From Actinopolyspora biskrensis (GTDB taxonomy: Bacteria > Actinomycetota > Actinomycetes > Mycobacteriales > Pseudonocardiaceae), in NCBI RefSeq assembly GCF_013408175.1, contig NZ_JACBYW010000001.1:186001-250000 (forward strand): 64,000 bases of DNA, given 5' to 3'. The position numbers and the translations under genes were made by a program. The notes beneath the pieces are model-generated. The model did not search any database. It had not been told where the DNA came from and saw only the letters and a list, made by a program, of their open reading frames with translations. Shown here in pieces: positions 18,644 through 26,719 of this stretch (positions within the stretch are counted from its first letter, which is position 1; every line of letters starts with the position of its first letter).

Positions 18644-20368
18644 ATGGATTGGCCGATCGAACAAATCGCTAGTGACCCGGGTCCCACGCGGACCGCGGCG
18701 GAGGGGTCCGATCCCCCCGCGGTGGGCGAGGCGGGGGCGGAGGGTGTTCCGCTGCGGCAGCTGCTGATCGCCGTGGGGGAGCCGCTCGTGGACGTGCTCG
18801 CCGCTCCCGCGGGGTTCGACGTCGACGTGCGCGATGTGGTCATCGTCGATCCGGAGGAGGACTCCGGGGCGGGGGCCAACGATCTGGTGCTGGTCATCGG
18901 AGCGCGTGGCCGCTCGGCGGTGCGTCTGGTCCGGCGAGTGGCCCGCTCGGCCGCTACCGCCGTAGCGGTGAAGGTGGAGGCCGAGCAGGACGTGCGCGCG
19001 CTGCGCGAGGCCGCGATCGACGAGGGAGTGGCCCTGCTCGGGGTGCGCCCCGGGGTGCGTTGGGAACAGCTGGAGTCGTTCGCCCGGTCCGCCCTGGACA
19101 ACGCGCGGATCACCGGTGACCCCGACGTCGGGGAGGCGCTGGGGGACCTGTTCTCGCTGGCGCAGACGGTGGCCGCGATGACCGACGGCATCGTCAGCAT
19201 CGAGGACACGGCCAACCGGGTGCTGGCCTACTCGCGCTCCGACGACGAGGTCGACGAGTTGCGCAGGCTCTCCATCCTCGGCAGGCGCGGCCCGGAATCG
19301 TACTTGGCCATGCTGCGCGAATGGGGGGTGTACCAGCGTCTGCGTGGTGGTGAGGAGGTCGTCCGGATCGAGGAGCGTCCCGACCTCGGGATCCGCCGCA
19401 GGATGGCCGTCGGCATTCACGCCGGAGCGCAGCCCCTGGGCACGATCTGGGTCCAGGAGGGGACGCGGTCGTTGAGCGAGCGAACCGAGCGGGCGCTCAT
19501 CGGCGCGGCCAGGGTCGCGGCGCTGCAACTGATCCGGCAGCGGACCGAGTCGACGATGGGCCCGCGGTTCAGGGAGAACCTGCTGGCCGGGCTGTTGGAG
19601 AACCGGATCGACGGGGAGTCCGCTGCGTCCAACATCGGTGCCGACGTCCGCCAGCCCGTCGCCGTGGTGGTGCTCACTTTGCGCCCGCGGGACCAGTCCG
19701 GCGCGTCCAACCGCTCCGAGATCGAACTGGAACGTGCCGAGATGACCAGTCTGATCTCGGTGCACGCCGCTGCTTACAGGCGCAGCGCTCTGGTCACCAC
19801 GATCGGGTCCCGGGTCTACGTGCTGCTCCCCGACCTGTCCGAGCGGCAGCCCGAGTCCGCCGTTTCCGGGCTGACCCAGGAGATAGTCGCCGCCGCCCGT
19901 GGTCACATCCGCTCCAGGGTGCAGGCGGGCATCGGTTCGGTCGTCCCGAGTCTGGAGGAGGCGGCGGCGTCCAGGGCCGAGGCGGACCGGATCCTGGACG
20001 CGCTCGGGCACGAGCCGGGCACCGAGGTCGCGACGATCGCCGATGTTCGTTCGCGCGTGCTGCTCAGCGAGGTGCTCACCACGTTGCGGGACAACGAGCG
20101 GATGCGCGACCCGCGCCTGGCGAAACTGCGCGCCTACGACGGGGACAACGGAACGGAGTTCTGCCGCTCGTTGCTGTCCTACTTGGAATCCTTCGGGGAC
20201 GTGCGTTCGGCCAGCCTGGCGCTGCACGTGCACCCGAACACCCTGCGGTACCGCGTCCGCAGGGCCGTCGGCATCTGCGGTGTCGATCTCGACGACCCCG
20301 CGGAACGGCTGAGCGTTCACCTGCAACTGCTGGCGGCCCGCCGAGGTGAGGGTGGCCCGCGCCGTTGA
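18644..20368 (+). CDS. PucR-family transcriptional regulator, probable proline catabolism activator
   Basis: The 574-residue protein has a long N-terminal sensory part, a middle GGDEF-like/CdaR-type region (about 310-440) and a C-terminal PucR helix-turn-helix of the form LLSYLESFGDVRSASLALHVHPNTLRYRVRR near residues 505-540. PucR-type regulators activate the proline genes in streptomycetes and mycobacteria. The divergent position next to pruAB supports the same role here, which remains inference. GTG at 18641 and ATG at 18644 are adjacent candidate starts. Confidence 0.88.
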   Translation: MDWPIEQIASDPGPTRTAAEGSDPPAVGEAGAEGVPLRQLLIAVGEPLVDVLAAPAGFDVDVRDVVIVDPEEDSGAGANDLVLVIGARGRSAVRLVRRVARSAATAVAVKVEAEQDVRALREAAIDEGVALLGVRPGVRWEQLESFARSALDNARITGDPDVGEALGDLFSLAQTVAAMTDGIVSIEDTANRVLAYSRSDDEVDELRRLSILGRRGPESYLAMLREWGVYQRLRGGEEVVRIEERPDLGIRRRMAVGIHAGAQPLGTIWVQEGTRSLSERTERALIGAARVAALQLIRQRTESTMGPRFRENLLAGLLENRIDGESAASNIGADVRQPVAVVVLTLRPRDQSGASNRSEIELERAEMTSLISVHAAAYRRSALVTTIGSRVYVLLPDLSERQPESAVSGLTQEIVAAARGHIRSRVQAGIGSVVPSLEEAAASRAEADRILDALGHEPGTEVATIADVRSRVLLSEVLTTLRDNERMRDPRLAKLRAYDGDNGTEFCRSLLSYLESFGDVRSASLALHVHPNTLRYRVRRAVGICGVDLDDPAERLSVHLQLLAARRGEGGPRR

Positions 20369-20567
20369 CGTGGAGCGCGCGGATCCGGCCCGCTCCCGAG
20401 GTTCCGCAGGTGGCTCGTGAGCCCGCTCCGCGGGCGGGCGCCGCGGTGGCGCTGGTTCGTCCGGGAGGCGGAACTTCCGGGCGGAAGCCGTGACGCTTCG
20501 GCCGCTCGCTCGTTGGTGTTCACGTCCGTGTGCCACATCGACCCAGCTCCGGAGGACGGAAGAAGTC

Positions 20568-21017
20568 ATGTCGCCGTACAGCACCGTCGTCGTCGGAACC
20601 GACGGCTCTTCTCCGTCGATGCACGCCGTCGCCCGTGCCGCCGAGGTGGCGGGTGAGTCCGCCGAACTGTTGATCGTTTGCGCGTATTATCCGAACAGCA
20701 GGCGTGAGGTCGAGCACGCCAGGGACGAGATGGGACAGGAGGCCTTCCAAGTGGTCGGTTCCGCACCGGCTGAGGACAGCCTGCGCACGGCCGCCGATCA
20801 CGCCCGTTCGGCCGGTGCGCGTGCGGTCGATACCGTGGCGGTGCTCGGCGAGCCGGTCGAGTCGCTGATCGGAGCGGCCGAACGGCGCTCGGCCGAGTTG
20901 CTCGTGGTCGGAAGCCGTGGGCTGAACACGTTGAAGGGGCGCATTTTGGGGTCGGTCCCCTCGGAGATCTCACGACGTTCGGAGAGTGATGTGCTCGTCG
21001 TTCGAACCGCACGATGA
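20568..21017 (+). CDS. Universal stress protein (UspA family)
   Basis: The 149-residue single-domain USP starts SPYSTVVVGTDGS and ends with the nucleotide-binding signature VVGSRGLNTLKGRILGSVP followed by DVLVVRTAR. It matches the ATP-binding G-2x-G-9x-G(S/T) pattern. GGAGGACGGAAG lies ahead of the ATG. The 3' end overlaps the start of the cyclase gene by about 29 bp in another frame, which suggests translational coupling. The role is presumably stress-linked ATP or cAMP sensing; that is inference. Confidence 0.9.
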   Translation: MSPYSTVVVGTDGSSPSMHAVARAAEVAGESAELLIVCAYYPNSRREVEHARDEMGQEAFQVVGSAPAEDSLRTAADHARSAGARAVDTVAVLGEPVESLIGAAERRSAELLVVGSRGLNTLKGRILGSVPSEISRRSESDVLVVRTAR

Positions 21018-21975
21018 TTTCGTAGCGCCCGAGAACCCGGTGGAGTGGTCACTGCTGGGTGGCGAACCGCGCTATCGGAAGAGCGAAGTCGCGCGGCTGG
21101 CAGGTGTGGAGCTTTCCAGGGCGGAACGGCTCTGGCAGGCGATGGGGTTCGCGCACGTCTCGGACGAGGCGGTCGTGTTCACCGATTTCGACATCACGGC
21201 GTTGCGCACCGTCGTCCGGCTCGTCTCGGCCGAGGTCATCCCTCCCGAGCTGGAGACCGCGGTGGCGCGTTCGCTCGCGCAGACGATGTCGCGGCTCGCC
21301 GAGTGGCAGGTGGGCATATTCAAGTCCGTGCTGGGGGAGAGCTTCACCGGCGACCGCGAGACCACGGCCCAGGTCGCCGAGGCGATCCTGCCGGTGATGG
21401 AACACCTCCAGGGCTACGTCTGGAGAAGGCACCTGTCCGCCATCGCGGCCCGCGAGCTCAACGAGAGCGAGGACCGGGCCGAGGAACCCACCCTGGTCGT
21501 CGGATTCGCCGACATCGTGGGCTACACCAGGCTGATCCGCGATTACAGCGAGATCGAGCTGGCCAGGTTGATAGACACCTTCGAGGAGCTGGTCACCGGT
21601 GTGATCGCCGAGAACCACGGCAGGATCGTGAAAACGGTCGGTGACGAGGTGCTGTTCGTCGCCGACACGGCCGGGGACGCTGGCGAGATCGCCCTGTCGC
21701 TCAACGAGCGAGTGGCCGAGGAACCGCGACTTCCCCCGCTCCGCATCGGATTGGCCAGCGGGCGGGTGCTGGCCCGGTTCGGTGACGTCTACGGTTCCAC
21801 GGTCAACATAGCCAGCAGGCTCACCACCCTGGCGCGGCCCGCTTCGGTGCTGGTGGACCGCGAGTGCGCGAGCGAACTGCGCGAGCTGTCCCGTTTCGAC
21901 CTCACCGCGCTCGGCCCGAACAAGGTGTCCGGGTTCCGCGGACTGAAGGCCTGGGCGCTGCGTCGAGCCGGCTGA
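20989..21975 (+). CDS. Class III adenylate cyclase with N-terminal regulatory domain
   Basis: The 328-residue protein has an N-terminal region of about 160 residues resembling the Ad_Cy_reg helical module with a winged-helix-like start, then a class III catalytic domain (about 168-325). Metal-binding Asp175 (GFADIVGYT) and Asp219 (KTVGDEVLF), the Lys215/Asp266 pair expected for ATP selectivity, and transition-state Asn273 and Arg277 (VNIASR) are all present, so activity is likely. It starts inside the upstream USP gene; GTG at 20986 is the alternative. No membrane segment is seen. Confidence 0.9.
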   Translation: MCSSFEPHDDFVAPENPVEWSLLGGEPRYRKSEVARLAGVELSRAERLWQAMGFAHVSDEAVVFTDFDITALRTVVRLVSAEVIPPELETAVARSLAQTMSRLAEWQVGIFKSVLGESFTGDRETTAQVAEAILPVMEHLQGYVWRRHLSAIAARELNESEDRAEEPTLVVGFADIVGYTRLIRDYSEIELARLIDTFEELVTGVIAENHGRIVKTVGDEVLFVADTAGDAGEIALSLNERVAEEPRLPPLRIGLASGRVLARFGDVYGSTVNIASRLTTLARPASVLVDRECASELRELSRFDLTALGPNKVSGFRGLKAWALRRAG

Positions 21976-22031
21976 TGGGGGTCGCCCGGCCGGGTCGTGG
22001 CGGGGCTTCGCCGTCCCGGTCCGCGTGGCGG

Positions 22032-22051
22032 CGCGGGTCGCGGAACCCGCG
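22032..22051. terminator. Hairpin after the cyclase gene
   Basis: CGCGGGT (22032-22038) pairs with ACCCGCG (22045-22051) over a 6-nt loop, 57 bp after the cyclase stop. A terminator role is likely but unproven. Confidence 0.4.
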
Positions 22052-22179
22052 ACGAGCCGGGCGGAGTTCCCATCGAACGTGCCGATCGGAACACGGTGTG
22101 TCGCCGATCCGGGGGCCGTGGAGTGCTCCGGGGCAAAACAGGATGCCGTCATCGGTCGAGCGGCATATGGTCGGAGATC

Positions 22180-23565
22180 ATGGAGACCGATCCCCCAGTG
22201 CCCTCAACCGGTGCCGAACACGCGGACGAAGTCGCCGCGCTGGCGACGCGTTACGGCCGGATCCCGGCTTCCGAACGCGTCCGACTGGCCAAGTCCACTT
22301 CGAACCTCTTTCGTTTCCGCTCGCCCGTGGGCGGGGGCGGACTCGACGTGACGGGGCTCGACCGGGTGCTGTCCGTGGACCCGGACACCATGACGGCCGA
22401 CGTGCAGGGAATGACCACCTACGAGGACCTGGTCGCCGAAACGCTGCGCCACGGGCTGATGCCGCTCGTGGTTCCGCAGCTGCGGACGATCACCATCGGC
22501 GGCGCGGTGGCGGGGCTGGGGATCGAGGCGTCCTCGTTCCGGAACGGTCTTCCCCACGAATCCGTCCGCGAGATGGAGATACTCACGGGGGACGGTCAGG
22601 TGGTGCTGGCCAGGCCGGACAACGAGCACGCCGGACTCTTCAGGGGCTTTCCGAACTCCTACGGTTCCCTGGGATACGCGCTGCGGCTGGTCATCGAGCT
22701 CGAACCCGTTCGGGACCACGTGCGGCTGCGGCACGTGCGGTTCACCTCGGCCGACGAGTGCGCGACGGCGATCGAGGAGATACACGGCGCCGGAACCTGG
22801 CGGGACCGGCGGGTGGACTTCGTCGACGGAACGGTGTTCGGGCGGTCCGAGCTGTACCTCACGCTGGGGACGTTCGCCGACGGGGCTCCTTACACCAGCG
22901 ACTACACGGGCAGCAGGATCTACTACCGGTCCATCCGGGAACGGGATGTGGACCACCTGAAGGTCGGTGACTACCTGTGGCGCTGGGACACCGACTGGTT
23001 CTGGTGCTCACGGGCCATGGGAGCCCAGCACCCGCTGCTCCGCCCGTTCTGGCCGCGGCGTTTCCTGCGCTCCGACTTCTATCGCAAGGCCGTTGCCCTC
23101 GACCAGCGTTTCGCGCTGTCCGACCGGATCAACCGGCTGCGCGGACGCCCCCGCAGGGAGCCGGTGATCCAGGACGTGGAGATCCCGGTGGACCGCCTCG
23201 CGGAGTTCCTGGAGTTCTTCCACGACGAGATCGGGATCAGCCCCGTGTGGCTGTGCCCGGTGCGGCTCCGGGACACGGCCGGTTGGCCGTTGTATCCGAT
23301 GGACCCGGGGACACTGTACGTGAACGTCGGTTTCTGGGCCACCGTTCCGCTGCGTGCCGACCAGGAGCTCGGCGCGCACAATCGTGCGATCGAGGGGAAG
23401 GTGAGCGAGCTCGACGGCCACAAGTCGTTGTACTCGACCGCCTACTACGGACGCGAGGAGTTCTGGGAGCACTACGACGGGGAGACGTACCGGAGCCTCA
23501 AAGACCGGTACGACCAGGCGGGAAAACTGCCGGGACTGTACGAAAAGTGCGTGTTGGGGAACTGA
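22180..23565 (+). CDS. tmsA: FAD-binding oxidoreductase of 10-methyl fatty acid synthesis (TmsA/BfaB-like)
   Basis: The 461-residue flavoprotein has an FAD_binding_4 (PCMH-type) domain with TITIGGAVAGLGIEASSFRNG near residue 108-128 and GSLGYALRLVIELEPV near 160, plus a DHCR24-like C-terminal domain. In mycobacteria and related actinomycetes, this type of oxidoreductase sits beside a cyclopropane-synthase-like methyltransferase and reduces the 10-methylene to a 10-methyl (tuberculostearic-type) acyl chain. The methyltransferase follows 77 bp downstream. GGAG precedes the ATG at 22180; the longer frame upstream lacks coding character. Confidence 0.85.
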   Translation: METDPPVPSTGAEHADEVAALATRYGRIPASERVRLAKSTSNLFRFRSPVGGGGLDVTGLDRVLSVDPDTMTADVQGMTTYEDLVAETLRHGLMPLVVPQLRTITIGGAVAGLGIEASSFRNGLPHESVREMEILTGDGQVVLARPDNEHAGLFRGFPNSYGSLGYALRLVIELEPVRDHVRLRHVRFTSADECATAIEEIHGAGTWRDRRVDFVDGTVFGRSELYLTLGTFADGAPYTSDYTGSRIYYRSIRERDVDHLKVGDYLWRWDTDWFWCSRAMGAQHPLLRPFWPRRFLRSDFYRKAVALDQRFALSDRINRLRGRPRREPVIQDVEIPVDRLAEFLEFFHDEIGISPVWLCPVRLRDTAGWPLYPMDPGTLYVNVGFWATVPLRADQELGAHNRAIEGKVSELDGHKSLYSTAYYGREEFWEHYDGETYRSLKDRYDQAGKLPGLYEKCVLGN

Positions 23566-23642
23566 GCGGCCTGCTGCGCACGGCCCGCTCGGGGACCACG
23601 ACACGACTCCCTTCCTTTCTGGTTGCGATGGAGGATCAGCAA

Positions 23643-24875
23643 ATGGCGTTGGCAGCCGTGTTCGCACGTGTGTTCGGGGACGATCTGCCGATCGAGTTCC
23701 GGGCTTACGACGGCAGCAGGCACGGACCTTCCGGCTGTTCGGCCGCCATAGTGCTCAAGTCTCCCCTGGCGCTGGCCCACCTGGCCTCCGCTCCGGGAGA
23801 GCTGGGACTGGCACGGGCCTATGTGAACGGGCACCTCGAGGTGCGGGGTGACATGTACACCGCACTGGCGGCCTTTCCGCCGATCGAAGTCGCCGACATC
23901 CCGCTGGGGCAGCGGATCGAGCTCGCGGCGCGTCTCGGGGCGTACCGGATGTGGTGGCCGGTGAGCCCCCCTGCCGAGGAGAACCGGGCCGCGCGGGGGA
24001 GACGGCACTCCAAGAGCAGGGACAGTCGCAGCGTCTCCTACCACTACGACGTGTCCAACCAGTTCTACGAGTGGGTGCTCGGCCCGTCGATGACCTACAC
24101 CTGCGCCGTGTTCGAGCGGGAGGACGCCACCCTGGAACAGGCGCAGCACGAGAAGCACGACCTGGTCGCGCGCAAGCTCGGGCTGCGCGAGGGGATGAGC
24201 TTACTGGACATCGGCGCGGGTTGGGGCGGCATGGTCCTGCACGCTGCCGAGCACTACGGCGTGCGCGCGATCGGTGTCACCCTCTCCGAGGAGCAGGCCG
24301 ACTGGGCGCGGCACACCATCGCCGAACGCGGGCTGAGCCATTTGGCCGAGGTGCGGTACCAGGACTACCGCGACGTCCCGGAGACGGGGTTCGACGCTGT
24401 CAGCTCGATCGGGCTGACCGAGCACATCGGGCGGGACCAGCTGCCCGGGTACTTCCGGTCGCTGCGGGACAGGTTGCGGGTCGGCGGACGGCTGCTCAAC
24501 CACTGCATCACCCGCCCGGACGGTTCCTACCCGGCTCGTCCGGGCAAGTTCATCCGCCGTTACGTGTTCCCGGACGGGGAGCTGGAATCTCCGGCGGAGA
24601 TCCTCGGGCGGATGAACGACAACGGGTTCGAGGTGCGGCACGAGGAGAACCTCCGGGAGCACTACGCCCTGACCCTGGCAGGCTGGTGCGCGAACCTGGA
24701 CCGCAACTGGCGGAAGGCCGTGGCCGAGGTCGGCCCCGCTCGTGCCCGGGTGTGGCGGTTGTACATGGCCGCCTCGCGGCTGGCTTTCGAACGCGACGAC
24801 ATCCAGCTGCACCAGACCTTGGGGGTGCGCTCCGACGGCGGTGCCAGTTCGATGCCGCTGCGCCCCGACTGGTGA
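23643..24875 (+). CDS. tmsB: Fatty-acyl methyltransferase, cyclopropane-synthase family (TmsB/BfaA-like)
   Basis: The 410-residue enzyme has a family N-terminal lipid-binding part, then SVSYHYDVSNQFYEWVLG, the SAM motif LLDIGAGWGGMVLHAAEHYG near residue 187-206, a GLTEHIG motif bearing the bicarbonate-binding Glu/His, and YVFPDGEL. Beside tmsA it should add a methylene group at C10 of oleoyl chains in membrane phospholipids. GGAG lies 8 bp before the ATG at 23643; an ATG at 23628 has no such site. Assignment to 10-methylation rather than cyclopropanation rests on the neighbour. Confidence 0.88.
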   Translation: MALAAVFARVFGDDLPIEFRAYDGSRHGPSGCSAAIVLKSPLALAHLASAPGELGLARAYVNGHLEVRGDMYTALAAFPPIEVADIPLGQRIELAARLGAYRMWWPVSPPAEENRAARGRRHSKSRDSRSVSYHYDVSNQFYEWVLGPSMTYTCAVFEREDATLEQAQHEKHDLVARKLGLREGMSLLDIGAGWGGMVLHAAEHYGVRAIGVTLSEEQADWARHTIAERGLSHLAEVRYQDYRDVPETGFDAVSSIGLTEHIGRDQLPGYFRSLRDRLRVGGRLLNHCITRPDGSYPARPGKFIRRYVFPDGELESPAEILGRMNDNGFEVRHEENLREHYALTLAGWCANLDRNWRKAVAEVGPARARVWRLYMAASRLAFERDDIQLHQTLGVRSDGGASSMPLRPDW

Positions 24876-24893
24876 GGCCGCCGTCCTCGGCAC

Positions 24894-24950
24894 GTTTCGC
24901 GCGGAACGTCGTCCCCGGAACGGTTCCGGAGGCAACGTTCCGCGCGAAAC
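24894..24950. terminator. Nested palindromic hairpin between convergent genes
   Basis: A 16-bp arm, GTTTCGCGCGGAACGT (24894-24909), is perfectly repeated in inverse at 24935-24950. Its 25-nt loop contains a second palindrome, CCGGAAC-G-GTTCCGG (24915-24929). It lies between the convergent tmsB and LMF genes. A bidirectional terminator is the simplest reading; a related sequence, GTTTCGCGCGAAAC, occurs at 40155. Confidence 0.65.
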
Positions 24951-24998
24951 CGCTTTCCGTCCACCGGCGCCGCCACGCGGGCCAACCGGCGGGCTCGC

Positions 24999-26453
24999 TC
25001 AACCGTCCGTGCGCACATCTTCCGCGGCGACCGGGGGGATCAGTTCGGTGAGCGGAGTGCGCACCCACCACACCCCGGACTCCCGGTACTCCTCCCCCGT
25101 GCTGAAGCGGTACTCGAAGAGCCGGGCCCGCACGTAGCGCGGGGGCTCTTCCCGGAACGGGACGTGGCGCAGCAACCGCAGGATCCGGCGGTCGTCGCGC
25201 AACATCGCGATCACCAGCCGTTCCAGCCAGCCCCTCCCGTAGGAGGGCGAGATCGCCACGAACCACATCAGCCAGTCCAGACGCAGGTGGTAGGGGGCGA
25301 TCTGCGGCGGGCGGCGCGAGACGCCCCCCGGCTTGCCGCGGAACTCGTACTCGCGCCATCCCGAGTCGCGGTCGCCAGTGCCTTCGAGCACCACTTCGTA
25401 GCGGGTGCGGGTGATGCTGCCGAAGGCTCCGTAGGTGTTGCCGAGGTGGATCTTGTTGAAGCTGCGGTTCATCACCTGCCCGCGCCCGAGCATGTTCCGC
25501 ACCGGCCAGTAGCTCAGCACGATCACCAGCGCGGTCAACGCCAGCACGGCGGCCCGGTGCCACAGCGGGCTCGCCGCGTCCTGCTCCGGAAGGACGGCGG
25601 GCGGGGTGAGGGCGTCCATCGGGACCCACCGGAGCAGGGTGGTGTCCAGCGCGGTGCAGGCCAAGGTGATCGTGATCAGGTTCAGCCACGCGAAGTTGCC
25701 GCTGAGCAGCAGCCACACCTGGGTGACGATCATGATCGCCGCCGCGGTCGAGGCCACCGGCTGGGGGAGGAACAGCCCGAACGGGACGATCAGCTGGGTG
25801 AAGTGGTTGGCCAGCACCTCCACCTTGTGCAGCGCGCGCGGCGCCCGGTGGAACCGCCGGCTCAGCGGGCCGGGCATCGGTTGGGTCTCGTGGTGGTAGT
25901 GCAGCGCGGTCAGGTCCCGCCACGCCGGGTCGCCACGAATCTTGATCAGCCCCGCGCCGAACTCCACGCGGAAGAGCAGCCAGCACAGCAGCCATATCAC
26001 CGGTCCGGGCGGGGAGGTGTGGGCAGGTCCGAGGAAGATCGCGAGGAAGCCGGTTTCGAGCAGCAGCGATTCCCAGCCGAAGGCGTACCAGAGCTGACCG
26101 ATGTTGACGATCGACAGGTACACCGCCCACAGCACGAACCACACCGCCATCGAGCCCCACACCGGGAGCACGTCGGCGACGCCGAGGAAGGCGGCCAGGC
26201 TCAGCAGCAGGCCGCACCACCCGACGACCAGCAGGAAACGGTCCGAGTAGTGGAACTGGAACAGGCTGGGCGCCTTGCGGAAGGGGACGTCGCGCAGGAA
26301 GCGCGGTACCGGCGTCAGCCCGTGTTCGCCGAGCAGCGGCCGGAACTGGGCGAGCACGTTGACGAAGGCCAGCGCGTACGTGGCGGCGAGCAGGTGCTGG
26401 AACACGAACCGAGCCGGTCCGTACTCCGGTGCCCAGAACCATTCCCAGCTCAT
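24999..26453 (-). CDS. Lipase maturation factor (LMF) family membrane protein
   Basis: The 484-residue protein begins WEWFWAPEYGPARFVFQ. It continues with about eight hydrophobic segments through residue 340, containing ANQFRPLLGEHGL-like (AQFRPLLGEHGLTPVPRFL) and FRVEFGAGLIKIRGD motifs characteristic of the LMF1-like family, and ends in a conserved soluble domain with NTYGAFGSITRTRYEV and APYHLRLDWLMWF. Eukaryotic LMF1 helps lipase folding; the bacterial role is unknown. The ATG at 26453 is chosen by family length; upstream frame is low-complexity. Confidence 0.8.
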   Translation of the reverse strand: MSWEWFWAPEYGPARFVFQHLLAATYALAFVNVLAQFRPLLGEHGLTPVPRFLRDVPFRKAPSLFQFHYSDRFLLVVGWCGLLLSLAAFLGVADVLPVWGSMAVWFVLWAVYLSIVNIGQLWYAFGWESLLLETGFLAIFLGPAHTSPPGPVIWLLCWLLFRVEFGAGLIKIRGDPAWRDLTALHYHHETQPMPGPLSRRFHRAPRALHKVEVLANHFTQLIVPFGLFLPQPVASTAAAIMIVTQVWLLLSGNFAWLNLITITLACTALDTTLLRWVPMDALTPPAVLPEQDAASPLWHRAAVLALTALVIVLSYWPVRNMLGRGQVMNRSFNKIHLGNTYGAFGSITRTRYEVVLEGTGDRDSGWREYEFRGKPGGVSRRPPQIAPYHLRLDWLMWFVAISPSYGRGWLERLVIAMLRDDRRILRLLRHVPFREEPPRYVRARLFEYRFSTGEEYRESGVWWVRTPLTELIPPVAAEDVRTDG

Positions 26454-26661
26454 CGCACACCCCCGCGTGTGTGAAGCACGGCAGGACCGGCCCGCGCTCG
26501 AAAGTACGGCGCGGCGACGATGGTCGCAGTGATTCGGGGGCCGGTGGCCGACCCCCGGTTCGCGGGGTCGGCCGCGGAGCGGCGGGTTCGCGAGAGCTTT
26601 CCGGCCGGGCTGTTTTTCGGCGCAGTCGGCGCCGAGCACACCATCCGAGCAACTCGCGCCG

Positions 26662-26702
26662 CCGCGAGAGGTTCCGCCGAGCGACCACCCACGTCAACCG
26701 AG
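26662..26702 (-). repeat. Dispersed repeat, 41-bp module, copy F
   Basis: The 41 bp starting CCGCGAGAGGTTCCGCC and ending CACGTCAACCGAG are near-identical to stretches of the same length at 34602-34642 and 57817-57857, and more distantly to 36495-36535. Flanking sequence (about 26600-26660) shows weaker resemblance to the longer elements. It sits between the LMF start and the fprA stop, in a 266-bp gap with no gene. Confidence 0.75.
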
Positions 26703-26719
26703 GTGCGGCCACTGCCCGG

